The translations under genes were made by a program, and so were the position numbers. A stretch of 32,239 nucleotides of DNA from Coriobacteriia bacterium (GTDB lineage Bacteria; Actinomycetota; Coriobacteriia; Anaerosomatales; PALSA-660). The DNA lies in contig JAUSAU010000048.1 in NCBI GenBank assembly GCA_030652345.1, positions 1 to 32,239 of the forward strand. The letters are read 5' to 3'. This document shows positions 5,311 through 12,910 of this stretch, one piece after another (the first letter of the stretch is position 1; the number at the start of each line of letters is the position of its first letter). The notes beneath the pieces were generated by a model. That model saw only the letters and a list, made by a program, of their open reading frames with translations, ran no database searches and had not been told where the DNA came from.

Positions 5311-6117
5311 ATGAAGGGCGTCATCTACTACTACTCGGGGACGGGCAACACGGCGCTGGCCTGCCGGTACATCGCCCGCGGGATGCCGATCCCGTTCGAA
5401 CTTGCCGACGTCACGCGCACGTGCGATATCGACTCGGAACAGGCGGACGTTGTCGGGTTCTCCACCTCGACGGACTTCTGGGGCGTCCCTCAGGTCCTTG
5501 AGACGTTCATCGACGGGCTTCCTCGGCAAGCCGGCAAGCCGGCGTTCGTCTTCAACACCTTTGGCGCGGTCAGTGGCAAGACCCTGAAGATCCTGTCGGA
5601 GCTGGTCACGGCGAAGGGGTTCGAGGTGCTCGCCGGGCATTCGCTGCACATGCCCGAGAACTACCCGCCGATGCTTGGGGGGAAGATGGCGTCCGTCGAT
5701 GCGCCCGGCCCTGCTGAGATCGCGGGCCTCGACGCGTTCGTCGATGAGCTTGGCGGGATCTGGTCCGCACTGTCAGACGGCCGACGAGTCGAGCGCCGCA
5801 AGCTCAAGCTGGGCTTCTTCGACAGCCTGGTCCCTCGGCGGCCCAGAACGACCGCCCGAAAGGACATGGGGGAGAAGTTCGTCGACGAGTCCGCCTGCAC
5901 GGAGTGCGGCACGTGCGCGCGGAACTGCCCGTACGGGGCGATCCGTCTCGGTCCCCGGCCCATCTTCGACATGAGCGAGTGCCACGGTTGCTGGCGGTGC
6001 TACAACCAGTGCCCCTCCAACGCCATCTACACAGGCAAGTTCCGGGGAGGACCCTACTATCCGGGACCGAACGAACTGCTGCGGGCGAAGTTGGAGAGGA
6101 CGCATGATGAGCACTGA
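5311..6117 (+). CDS. EFR1-family flavodoxin/ferredoxin fusion protein
   Basis: A 268-residue soluble protein. The N-terminal flavodoxin-like domain (1 to about 165) begins with the FMN-phosphate loop YSGTGNT at 8-14. The C-terminal ferredoxin domain carries two [4Fe-4S] motifs: C196-C199-C202-C206-P and C224-C227-C230-C234-P. The family is thought to carry low-potential electrons inside anaerobes; the redox partner is unknown. ATG 5311 follows GGAAGGGGAG. The divergent PadR regulator and the overlapping GNAT gene suggest an inducible two-gene unit. A second, membrane-bound EFR1 protein lies at 6957-8009 on the other strand. Confidence 0.9.
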   Translation: MKGVIYYYSGTGNTALACRYIARGMPIPFELADVTRTCDIDSEQADVVGFSTSTDFWGVPQVLETFIDGLPRQAGKPAFVFNTFGAVSGKTLKILSELVTAKGFEVLAGHSLHMPENYPPMLGGKMASVDAPGPAEIAGLDAFVDELGGIWSALSDGRRVERRKLKLGFFDSLVPRRPRTTARKDMGEKFVDESACTECGTCARNCPYGAIRLGPRPIFDMSECHGCWRCYNQCPSNAIYTGKFRGGPYYPGPNELLRAKLERTHDEH

Positions 6118-6667
6118 GTACGTCGTCCGGCTGGCCGGCGCCGAGCACGTCGACCGGCTACCGGACATCGAGCGCGAGGCGGCCACCCGGTTCGGCGATA
6201 CGCTGCCGGAATCCGTGTTTTCGCATGTCACCCCGCAGGACGCCCTGGCGGAAGCACAGCACGCGGGCTTGCTCTGGGTGGCCCTCGAGCCGGCGGGCGC
6301 CCCTGTCGGTTTCGCCGTTGCCAGCATCCTCGGGCGGCGCGCTCATCTCGACGAACTCGATGTGTTGCCCGGGTATGGCCGCAGGGGAATAGGGACGGCC
6401 CTTGTCGAAGCTGTCGAGGACCACGCGCTGAGCAGCGGCTGCGTCGAGATCACGCTGACCACGTTCCGCGATGTCCCGTGGAATGCGCCGTTCTATGCTC
6501 GTCGCGGCTTCGAGGTGATACCGGAGCAGGATCTCGGCGCGGATCTCGCTCGGCGGCTCTCAGATGAGGTCGCGATGGGGCTGGAGCGTTCAAGCCGGGT
6601 GGCCATGCTCAAGAGGCTGAGCCGTCCAACGAGCGGATCGACGCCGAAAAGGCGCCCGGTGGGGTAG
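6104..6667 (+). CDS. GNAT-family N-acetyltransferase
   Basis: A 187-residue protein with the GNAT fold. Motif A, which binds the acetyl-CoA pyrophosphate, is visible as LDELDVLPGYGRRGIGTALVEAV (about 84-106), followed by the NAPFYARRGFEVI motif B. The substrate cannot be read from sequence. The start overlaps the end of the EFR1 gene by 14 bases, with tandem ATGs at 6104 and 6107, so the two genes are translationally coupled. The last 20-25 residues (RLSRPTSGSTPKRRPVG) extend past the GNAT core and look like a random tail. Confidence 0.88.
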   Translation: MMSTEYVVRLAGAEHVDRLPDIEREAATRFGDTLPESVFSHVTPQDALAEAQHAGLLWVALEPAGAPVGFAVASILGRRAHLDELDVLPGYGRRGIGTALVEAVEDHALSSGCVEITLTTFRDVPWNAPFYARRGFEVIPEQDLGADLARRLSDEVAMGLERSSRVAMLKRLSRPTSGSTPKRRPVG

Positions 6668-6672
6668 TCTCT
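6657..6672 (+). promoter_or_regulatory. promoter-like element CCGGTGnGGTAGTCTC
   Basis: The -10-like TAGTCT (6665-6670) overlaps the GNAT stop codon and precedes the small membrane gene at 6711. The 16-bp context differs by one base from 8758-8773, upstream of lysE, and resembles the core of attC 1-3 and the segment around 16843-16848. No good -35 is seen. Confidence 0.5.
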
Positions 6673-6710
6673 GGTCGGAGGCGTGGCGGAACCGACGTTC
6701 GGGGGGAACA

Positions 6711-6881
6711 GTGGATGAAGTAGTGCTCGTGGGAGTGATGGCAGTCCCGTTGGCGATCTTCGGCGCTCTGATGTTCCTCTATCGCCGCTGGGCCGAGAAA
6801 CGCGACCCCATGGGAGGCCGCCCGGGTGCTTACCCGCCTCTGGACGGCGAGGCCAAGCGGCCGGACGTCTACCACGACTAG
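6711..6881 (+). CDS. small single-pass membrane protein (56 aa)
   Basis: A short gene from GTG 6711 behind a strong purine tract (GGGGGGAA). It encodes 56 residues: an N-terminal hydrophobic helix (about 3-24), a basic stop-transfer segment (YRRWAEKR) and a soluble Pro/Gly-rich tail ending in DVYHD. No family is recognised. It has its own promoter-like TAGTCT 40 bases upstream. It is convergent with the EFR1 gene at 6957. Confidence 0.6.
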   Translation: MDEVVLVGVMAVPLAIFGALMFLYRRWAEKRDPMGGRPGAYPPLDGEAKRPDVYHD

Positions 6882-6956
6882 CCGGTCTCACGAACACGGC
6901 ATCGCGGGCGTGGGAGTGGGTTGCAGTGACGATCATCCGCTCGCGCGCCGTTCGGG

Positions 6957-8009
6957 CTACACTCGTCGCAGGTCGGTGTCCGGCTCCCGGTAGCGCCGAT
7001 ACAGCCGGGTGAACGTCGTTCGGCCGAGAAGCCGTGCAACCGGGGTCCAACGCGAAGCGAGCCACAGCGCTCCGTACCCCAGCGCCCACGCCGCCAGCAT
7101 GACAGCCCACGAGGCCGCCTCACCTGCGAGTCGCCCCACCATGCTGTCTCCCGCAAGCCCCGCGGCGGTAACCAGGGCGCCCACCGGCGCTCCGATCGCC
7201 GTGGCGAGCGCGATGAGGACCAGGATTCCCGGTTGCCACGCCTGAACGGCCTCTTCAGGGCAGACGTTCATGCACCGCATGCACCCCTCGCACGAGTACG
7301 TCCAGTAGGGGCGACGCGGCGGATCGCCGAGCATCCGCACGGCGTCGAACGGGCAGGTCTTGGCACACAAGCCGCACGAGGTGCAGCGCTCGTCAGCGAC
7401 GAGGAGCTTGGAAAGCAGCAGGCGACCGATGAGCAGGTAGCCGAGCGAGATCGGGGCCAGAAGCAGGCCGAAGAGCAGCGAGATCCAACCGCGATACAGC
7501 CGTCCTCCACCAAAGACGGCGCTCGAGAACGCGTCGACGCGCACGTGTGCCCGGCTGATGATGTCGGACACGTTCGCCGGGCGCATCCCCGGGTGCAGGA
7601 CCGTCCAGTTCGAGGGCATGTCGACTCCGGTGATGCCCCTGACCTGTGCGCCTTTGAGCGCGAGCATCGATGCGATGAGCCAGGAGCCCGTACCTTCGAA
7701 CCCAGGAAGGCGAAGCCGTTCCCATCCCCACCCGGCGCGAGTCGCCATCACGAACGCCGACCGCCCTGTCAGACGAGGCAGCCGTGCCACGTACTTGATC
7801 ACGCCCCAGGGCGCGGTGAAACCGTGTGTGGGGAACACCACGCCCAGCATCTGCGCGTCGCCAAGCGTCGGGTGATCCGCGCCGATCGCCTGCAGGGTCG
7901 CCGTCGCGCCCGCGGCCTCGGCCGCCCCCTGCATCCATGCCGAGGTTCGCAGCGAGTTGCCCGTTCCGGTCATGTAGTGGATCTCGACACTGGCCAGCGT
8001 CCCCGACAT
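6957..8009 (-). CDS. membrane-anchored EFR1-type flavodoxin/ferredoxin protein
   Basis: A 350-residue protein in four parts. A flavodoxin-like domain (about 1-165) starts with the TGTGNS loop. Hydrophobic segments follow at about 175-205. Then come two [4Fe-4S] motifs, C209-C212-C215-C219-P and C240-C243-C246-C250-P. A C-terminal region with two or three membrane helices (about 260-325) ends the protein. It is longer than the soluble homologue at 5311-6117 and is probably tethered to the inner membrane as an electron carrier; the partner is unknown. ATG 8009 follows GGGAGGACCTG, favoured over the upstream in-frame ATG at 8036. Confidence 0.88.
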   Translation of the reverse strand: MSGTLASVEIHYMTGTGNSLRTSAWMQGAAEAAGATATLQAIGADHPTLGDAQMLGVVFPTHGFTAPWGVIKYVARLPRLTGRSAFVMATRAGWGWERLRLPGFEGTGSWLIASMLALKGAQVRGITGVDMPSNWTVLHPGMRPANVSDIISRAHVRVDAFSSAVFGGGRLYRGWISLLFGLLLAPISLGYLLIGRLLLSKLLVADERCTSCGLCAKTCPFDAVRMLGDPPRRPYWTYSCEGCMRCMNVCPEEAVQAWQPGILVLIALATAIGAPVGALVTAAGLAGDSMVGRLAGEAASWAVMLAAWALGYGALWLASRWTPVARLLGRTTFTRLYRRYREPDTDLRRV

Positions 8010-8065
8010 CAGGTCCTCCCATCGTGAATGACACATCGACCGCGCCGCACGTCATCGCCATGCGG

Positions 8066-8260
8066 TCAGTCGCGAACGTTGTACGCCGCATCGACGAATT
8101 CGAACGTGCCGTAGACGAAGTCGCCCTTGGGCAGGTGCCAGATCGCGACGGTACCGGTCGGGAGCATACGGCCGTCGACTTCCTTCCAGCCCCCGATCGG
8201 GGTCGACCACCGAAGTCGGTTCTCGCTTCCCGAAGCGCTGCCCGGATCGAGTTCGGTCGT
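8066..8260 (-). pseudogene. C-terminal remnant of a DUF6544-like protein
   Basis: Sixty-four codons read like the C-terminus of the DUF6544 (formerly DUF6920) family: a WSTPIGGWKEVDGRMLPTG segment, then AIWHLPKGDFVYGTFEF and a final YNVRD. Full-length relatives are about 250-300 residues. The frame continues upstream only as unrelated, low-quality sequence, so the first three-quarters of the gene is missing. It is best read as a deletion relic. Assignment rests on remembered family motifs. Confidence 0.55.
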
Positions 8261-8352
8261 ACACCGTAGTATCGTGCAACACGGATACTTGGTGAATCGG
8301 CGCTGGTGCGAGCCGCCCGGGATCGACCGGGCTTCGCGTTGGGGGGCATGCG

Positions 8353-8763
8353 GTGAAGGCATCCAAAGCGTGGGTCTGCTTCTTGAGCCTGGCCACGGGA
8401 TCCGGGATCCTCCTGCAGTGGATCCTGGTGTGGACCGGCGCGTTTCCTGTTGCCGACAGCGTCCCGGGCTTCCGCACCTACTTCCTCTCCTTCGTCGTGG
8501 CCGACCTCTGGCTGATCGCGACTGCATTCATGACGGGTCTCTTCATCCTCCGGAAGGACCACAGAGCGCTTCTGTTCGGGGTCGCTCTCGGGTCGGCGAT
8601 GGTGTTCTTCGGCCTCTACGCGCTCACGTACGACTTCAACACCGGCCTACTGTTCGACCTGTCGGCACGGGAGTTGTTCGGCAAGGCCGTCACCCTCTAC
8701 AACCTGGTGGCGGGTGCGCTGATACTGGTGTTGAGCTGGCGAGACCGACTGTCGCTCCGGTGA
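8353..8763 (+). CDS. four-helix membrane protein, function unknown
   Basis: A 136-residue protein from GTG 8353. Four hydrophobic segments (about 7-28, 42-66, 74-95 and 108-129) suggest a small polytopic membrane protein. No conserved catalytic residues are visible and I do not recognise the family. A GTAGTAT -10-like element lies about 85 bases upstream. The TGA stop lies inside the attC/promoter-like block at 8744-8819, directly upstream of lysE. Confidence 0.68.
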   Translation: MKASKAWVCFLSLATGSGILLQWILVWTGAFPVADSVPGFRTYFLSFVVADLWLIATAFMTGLFILRKDHRALLFGVALGSAMVFFGLYALTYDFNTGLLFDLSARELFGKAVTLYNLVAGALILVLSWRDRLSLR

Positions 8764-8819
8764 GGTAGTCTCATACACATCGCGCATGCGCGCAGCCGAT
8801 CCGGCGCGATGCATTGGTC
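8744..8819 (+). promoter_or_regulatory. attC-like block with TAGTCT -10, upstream of the LysE-family gene
   Basis: Bases 8757-8785 match the central block of the attC at 3751-3841 at 27 of 29 positions. The match extends left: CCGACTG lies seven bases before GGTGAGG, exactly as in attC 2. The -10-like TAGTCT is at 8766-8771. To the right, GCGC-gatgc-ATTGGTC (8804-8819) resembles a decayed L'/R' end. It is either a solo attC relic or a promoter shared with the integron; no clear R'' is present. Confidence 0.55.
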
Positions 8820-8839
8820 GCACCAAAAGGAGGCACGGT

Positions 8840-9481
8840 TTGTTGATCGATGTGACGACGCTCGCGGTGTTCATCCCGACGGTACTGTTCCTCGTGCTGA
8901 CTCCGGGTCCGGACATGCTGTTCATCACCGCGAACTCGCTGGCCTCGGGCAAGCGCGGCGGCATCTTCTCGGCACTCGGTTGCACGAGCGGGGCGTTCAC
9001 TCACGCGGTGCTGGCCGCCTTCGGTTTGACGGCTGTCGTCGCGGCATGGCAACCGGCGTATGAGGCCGTACGCATCGGCGGTGCGCTCTACCTGGCCTAC
9101 CTCGGCGTGAAGATGGTGCTCTCGAAGGAGTCGCCGCTCGCCATCCGCTCGACCGGGGAACGCATGTCCGGATGGCACCTCTATCGTGAAGGTTTCATCA
9201 ACAACCTCATGAATCCGAAGGCGATCCTCTTCTCGCTCACCTTCCTGCCGCAGTTCGCGAATCCCGCACGTGGTCCCATCTGGGCGCAGATCATAGTGCT
9301 CGGGATGGTGCTGTCGGTGATCATGCTGGCCATCGAGATACCGATCGCCGTGACCAGCGGCCATCTGGGCCAGTGGTTCACATCCCGCCCGAAGGCCGCG
9401 CTTGCGTTGAACCGGACCATGGGCGTCGCGCTCGTCGGGCTGGCCGTGTGGGTGTTCCAGAGCCGCCGGTTGGCGCACTAG
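8840..9481 (+). CDS. LysE/RhtB-family amino-acid exporter
   Basis: A 213-residue inner-membrane exporter with the family's LTPGPDMLFITANSLASGKRGG signature near the N-terminus. Other family features are the YLAYLGVKM segment, NLMNPKAILFSLTFLPQF in the middle, and about six hydrophobic segments. Length fits the family (205-215). TTG 8840 is chosen because AAAGGAGG ends six bases before it; the longer frame from 8786 would run through the attC/promoter block. The substrate is probably a neutral or basic amino acid or derivative, but cannot be told from sequence. Confidence 0.9.
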   Translation: MLIDVTTLAVFIPTVLFLVLTPGPDMLFITANSLASGKRGGIFSALGCTSGAFTHAVLAAFGLTAVVAAWQPAYEAVRIGGALYLAYLGVKMVLSKESPLAIRSTGERMSGWHLYREGFINNLMNPKAILFSLTFLPQFANPARGPIWAQIIVLGMVLSVIMLAIEIPIAVTSGHLGQWFTSRPKAALALNRTMGVALVGLAVWVFQSRRLAH

Positions 9482-9518
9482 GCACACTCGAACCGAAGTA
9501 CGTCGGGAAGGCGGAGAG

Positions 9519-9914
9519 ATGGAACGCATGGACTGGTACGACGCTCTCGCGAAGCCGATGTGGACACCGCCGCCCGGCTTCATCGGCACGATGTGGACCG
9601 TGCTCTACCCGATCATCATCGTGACCTTCGGCTACGTGGTGTACCGCATCGCGCGTGGGGAGGTGCCGACGTCCCTGCTCGTGCCGATCGCGATCAACGT
9701 CGTCGCGAACATCGCCTTCACGCCGATCCAGTTCGGTTTGCGCAACCTGCCCCTCGCCTCGGTCGACATCCTCATCGTCTTCGCGACGATCGTCTGGTGC
9801 ATGGTCGTCTTCTGGCCGTACTCCCGGGTTGCGTCGCTCGCGCTCACGCCCTATCTCGGCTGGGTCGGTACGGCCAGCGTTCTGCAGCTCTCCATCACGT
9901 GGATGAACCGCTAG
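9519..9914 (+). CDS. TspO/MBR-family membrane protein
   Basis: A 131-residue, five-helix protein. The N-terminal WYDALAKPMWTPPPGFIGTMWTVLYP segment matches the TspO/MBR signature (W-x-P-P-x-x-x-G-x-x-W-x-x-L-Y). Bacterial TspO binds porphyrins and sterol-like ligands and is linked to stress and tetrapyrrole handling. It starts 37 bp after lysE and could be co-transcribed with it. The typical Trp/Asn-rich third helix is weaker than in classical TspO. Confidence 0.82.
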   Translation: MERMDWYDALAKPMWTPPPGFIGTMWTVLYPIIIVTFGYVVYRIARGEVPTSLLVPIAINVVANIAFTPIQFGLRNLPLASVDILIVFATIVWCMVVFWPYSRVASLALTPYLGWVGTASVLQLSITWMNR

Positions 9915-10017
9915 AAGACGCCGAACCGAGGGGCGCGAAGATGGGCAACCAGGAGTGGGCGCCTCCGGGAGCAGGGGCTGGATGTCATCGAGGACTAGAG
10001 GCATCGGGAAGGTCGAC

Positions 10018-10998
10018 ATGCAGAGAAGGCTCTCGCGTCTCGGGTTCGTGAGTATAGAACTCCGGGTACGAGGCATCACCATCCACTATGTCGAGGGGCC
10101 GCGGCGCGGGCCGACACTTCTGCTCATCCCCGGGCAGTCGATGATCTGGGACAGCTATGCGCGCGCGCTACCTCTCTTGGTGGAGCACTTCCATGTCGTC
10201 GCCGTCGATGTGCGCGGCCACGGCACCTCGAGTTGGACGCCCGGCGAGTACGACTTTCCCACCATGGGCGCGGACGCCGCAGCCCTCCTCGATGAGGTCG
10301 CACAGGGCCCCGCCATCATCTCGGGCAACTCCTCGGGCGGGCTGATCGCCATGTGGGTCGCAGCGAACCGCCCCGACCTCGTTGCCGGCATCGTCATGGA
10401 AGACGCTCCTGTGTTCAGCTCAGAGTGGCCCCGGCTCAGGGATGACTGCTATGTCTACCAGGTGTTCGAACAGGTCTCCCGTTGTCTCGCGCGACCCGGT
10501 AAGCGCGACCTGGCCGGGTTCTTCGCAGGGCTCAAGGTCCCGGTGGAGCGCGGCCAGCGTCTGTGGGTGCTGCCCCGGTGGCTGATGGAGCCGCTCGGAT
10601 GGGCCGCCGGCGTCCATGAGGTCCTCAAGCCGGGCGAACCCGTCGATCTCGTCTTCCTGCCATCCACGATGCGGCTGCTCGTCCGCTCCCTCACGTCCTA
10701 CGACCCACAGTTCTCCATCGCGTTCCTCGACGGGAGCGCCTGCCGTGACTTCGACCATGCCGAGACGCTCAGCCGCCTGTGCTGTCCGACGATGTTCCTC
10801 CACGCGGACTGGTTCCGTGTCGGTGGCGACGGGATGTTGGTCGGTTCGGCGGACGATGCGGACATCTCCCGGATGCGCGAGCTCGTGCCCGCGCTCCGCT
10901 ACGTCCGGATGCGCTCGGGGCACATGATCCATTTCTACAAGCCGCAGGACTATGTGAGGGAGCTACGGAGCTTCACGACAGGGGCCCTTACAGACTGA
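10018..10998 (+). CDS. alpha/beta-hydrolase fold protein
   Basis: A 326-residue alpha/beta hydrolase. It shows an oxyanion-side segment LLLIPGQS (about 34-41), the VDVRGHG strand-loop, the nucleophile elbow G-N-S105-S-G and a C-terminal SGHMIHF motif supplying the catalytic His. A large insert of about 110 residues between elbow and acid region forms an extended lid. ATG 10018 follows GGGAAGG; an in-frame GTG at 9955 would add a low-complexity tail and is less likely. The substrate is unknown. Confidence 0.85.
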   Translation: MQRRLSRLGFVSIELRVRGITIHYVEGPRRGPTLLLIPGQSMIWDSYARALPLLVEHFHVVAVDVRGHGTSSWTPGEYDFPTMGADAAALLDEVAQGPAIISGNSSGGLIAMWVAANRPDLVAGIVMEDAPVFSSEWPRLRDDCYVYQVFEQVSRCLARPGKRDLAGFFAGLKVPVERGQRLWVLPRWLMEPLGWAAGVHEVLKPGEPVDLVFLPSTMRLLVRSLTSYDPQFSIAFLDGSACRDFDHAETLSRLCCPTMFLHADWFRVGGDGMLVGSADDADISRMRELVPALRYVRMRSGHMIHFYKPQDYVRELRSFTTGALTD

Positions 10999-11027
10999 TG
11001 GGCCGTGCCGGCGGCGGGGTCCGGACG

Positions 11028-11543
11028 CTAGCCTGCGTGCGGGCGGTCCTTCTGCGAGAGTTCGCGGATCATGAGGTTGTCTTCGTCCTGTTCCGCGACC
11101 ACCGTGAACCCGAGCGCCTCGTACATCTTCACCGCGTAGTTCGCCTTGTCGACGCTCAGCGAGGTCCGCGCGTAGCCGCATTCGGAGAGCAGATCGATGA
11201 GCGAGAGCATCAGGCGCGTCCCGATCCCTCGATTGCGGTACTCCGGCAGAACCGATATCGCGAGTTCCGGAGTCTCGTCGTCGACGTAACCGTATCCGAC
11301 AGGGTCTCCACCGAGCACGCGCGCCCATGCCGCACCGACCACTGTCCCGTCGACCTCGGCGACGAGTCCGCGATCATCAGGGCGGCTTCCGAAGTCCACG
11401 ATGTAGTTGCGGACACGCGGTTCGTCGATGACGCTTCGCGGTATCGGCTGCGCGGGGTCGCGCTGATAGACGGCCAGATACAGGAACTCCTCCAAGAGCG
11501 GGTAGTCTTCAGGGCCGATCTCGCGGATCCTCGCATCGGGCAT
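11028..11543 (-). CDS. GNAT-family N-acetyltransferase
   Basis: About 171 residues with a clear motif A, ELAISVLPEYRNRGIGTRLMLSLID, and a motif B-like NYAVKMYEALGFTVVAEQDED near the C-terminus. The substrate is unknown. ATG 11543 is preferred, with GAGGTGG at a good distance; a GTG four codons upstream would sit on the binding site. Just upstream on the same strand lies the truncated hydrolase remnant ending at 11569. The downstream end converges with the hydrolase gene ending at 10998. Confidence 0.88.
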   Translation of the reverse strand: MPDARIREIGPEDYPLLEEFLYLAVYQRDPAQPIPRSVIDEPRVRNYIVDFGSRPDDRGLVAEVDGTVVGAAWARVLGGDPVGYGYVDDETPELAISVLPEYRNRGIGTRLMLSLIDLLSECGYARTSLSVDKANYAVKMYEALGFTVVAEQDEDNLMIRELSQKDRPHAG

Positions 11544-11568
11544 GGTGGTGTCCACCTCATCTGAGCGG

Positions 11569-11994
11569 CTATGCGGGGAGCCGTTCCCGCAGGTCGACGA
11601 CGATCTCCGCGAGCGCGGGCTTCGCGTCTATTCCCATGTGCGGAAAGGTGAAGAAACCATGGCACATCCGCGGGTAGTCACGCAGGGTCACCGGGACCTC
11701 GGCCGCGTGGAGCTTCTCCGCGTACATGATGGCGTCGTCGTGTAGCGGATCGTGCCCCGCAGCGACGATGAAGGCGGGCGGCAGGCCCGCGTGGTCGGGT
11801 GCGAGGAGTGGTGACGCGCGAAAGTCCCGGCGGTCCGCATCCGGACCGAAGTAGTAGTCCATGAATGCTTTCGCGTCTCGCAATGTCAGGATGATCTCGT
11901 CCTTGTTGCGCTCGCACGATCCGGTCGCGAGCCTGGCCTCGGTCATCGGGTAGACGAGCGTCTGCTGCCGGATTCCAGGGCCGCCCCGCTCCTT
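11569..11994 (-). pseudogene. C-terminal remnant of an HSL-type alpha/beta hydrolase (esterase)
   Basis: About 141 codons match the C-terminal half of hormone-sensitive-lipase-type esterases. Visible are a GGPGIRQQTLVYPMTE strand, LPPAFIVAAGHDPLHDDA with the catalytic Asp, and YPRMCHGFF with the catalytic His. The N-terminal half, with the HGG oxyanion motif and the GDSAGG nucleophile elbow, is absent: the open frame upstream of about 11994 codes for unrelated residues. The gene has lost its active-site serine and is probably a deletion derivative. Confidence 0.75.
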
Positions 11995-12156
11995 CGACAC
12001 GGTGCTCCCCCGATGACTCGACCGTCTCCCCAGACTGATCATACGCGCCGCACCAGGCCGGGGTGCGCTGCGCGCTGCGTTCCGGGTGCCGAGTCGATGG
12101 GGATCACGGCTCTGATCGGGTCGCTGGTCGGCACGGCCTCGTAGCAGGTCCGGAGG

Positions 12157-12162
12157 TAGAAT
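12157..12162 (+). promoter_or_regulatory. -10 element TAGAAT upstream of the 12191 acetyltransferase
   Basis: GGAGGTAGAAT matches the -10 style seen elsewhere here (GGTAnnnT). The start site would be at about 12169. No convincing -35 is seen. Between 11995 and 12150 I see no gene. Confidence 0.45.
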
Positions 12163-12190
12163 CCAGACACGAGCAGCACGGCCGCCGCTG

Positions 12191-12739
12191 GTGCGCGACG
12201 TGCCGGACACGACCGTGGGGGCCCCGTTGATCCGAGTCGAGATCCATCCCGAGACCGCGAATGAGAGCGACGACGTCCGCACGATCAACATAGAAGCGTT
12301 CCGGGAGCACCCGATCAGCCAACAGACCGAGCACCTGATCGTCGATGCGCTGCGCGATGCCGGCGCACTCGACGTGTCACTTGTGGCCGTCGTCGAGGAT
12401 CGGGCTGTCGGGCACGTCGCATTCTCCCGGGCCGGCGTCGGGGACTCGGGGGCGGGCTGGTACCTGCTCGGTCCCGTCGCCGTGATGCCCGCCATGCAGG
12501 GCCGGGGGATCGGTTCGGCGCTCGTGGAATCCGGGCTGGCGGCGTTGCGGGCCCGGGATGCGGTCGGCTGTGTCCTCGTGGGGGACCCGGGCTACTACTC
12601 CCGATTCGGCTTCAGCACCTTCCCCGACCTCTCATACGCGGGCGTGCCGCATGAGTACGTTCTCGCGCTCTCGTTCACCGGGACAGCGCCGCACGGGCCG
12701 ATCGTCGCGAACAAGGCGTTCGAGATCGAACCTGAGTAG
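12191..12739 (+). CDS. YhbS-type GNAT N-acetyltransferase
   Basis: Up to 182 residues. The YhbS type is shown by INIEAFREH...TEHLIVDALRDAG, the VGHVAFSRA strand, LGPVAVMPAMQGRGIGSALVESGL (acetyl-CoA loop) and the GDPGYYSRFGF signature. The physiological substrate is not known. The start is uncertain: GTG 12191 is shown, but GTG 12215 or TTG 12227, which is close behind a G-rich tract, would remove only 8-12 N-terminal residues. Confidence 0.88.
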   Translation: MRDVPDTTVGAPLIRVEIHPETANESDDVRTINIEAFREHPISQQTEHLIVDALRDAGALDVSLVAVVEDRAVGHVAFSRAGVGDSGAGWYLLGPVAVMPAMQGRGIGSALVESGLAALRARDAVGCVLVGDPGYYSRFGFSTFPDLSYAGVPHEYVLALSFTGTAPHGPIVANKAFEIEPE

Positions 12740-12775
12740 GCTGGCGAGCGTCTGCCGGGTGTGTTCGAACCTGAC

Positions 12776-12817
12776 GATGGCGGACTCGGCGAGTCATGCA
12801 CCGCCGAGTCCGCCATC
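12776..12817. terminator. perfect 16-bp inverted repeat, probable bidirectional hairpin
   Basis: GATGGCGGACTCGGCG (12776-12791) and its exact complement (12802-12817) flank a 10-base loop. It lies 37 bases after the acetyltransferase stop and 94 before the next start. No T-run follows, so a factor-assisted or U-less terminator is likely. A dimeric protein site is the alternative. Confidence 0.55.
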
Positions 12818-12910
12818 GCGTCATGGCCCTTCACGGCGTAGACGATCCGCGCGGGTGGAAAGTAACACGTGAGCGCACGATCGGGACTGCTTGGGTGAAG
12901 GAGGACGGCC

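Noticed and set aside
9054..9085. CGTATG...CGTACG in the LysE gene as a fourth regulator site
   Set aside because: Spacing is 10 bp instead of 11, the second half differs, no GGAGWATCGA follows and it lies inside a coding region.
11995..12495. N-terminal part of the 308-codon minus-strand frame containing the hydrolase remnant
   Set aside because: Upstream of about 11994 the translation has no hydrolase features and overlaps the divergent acetyltransferase gene.
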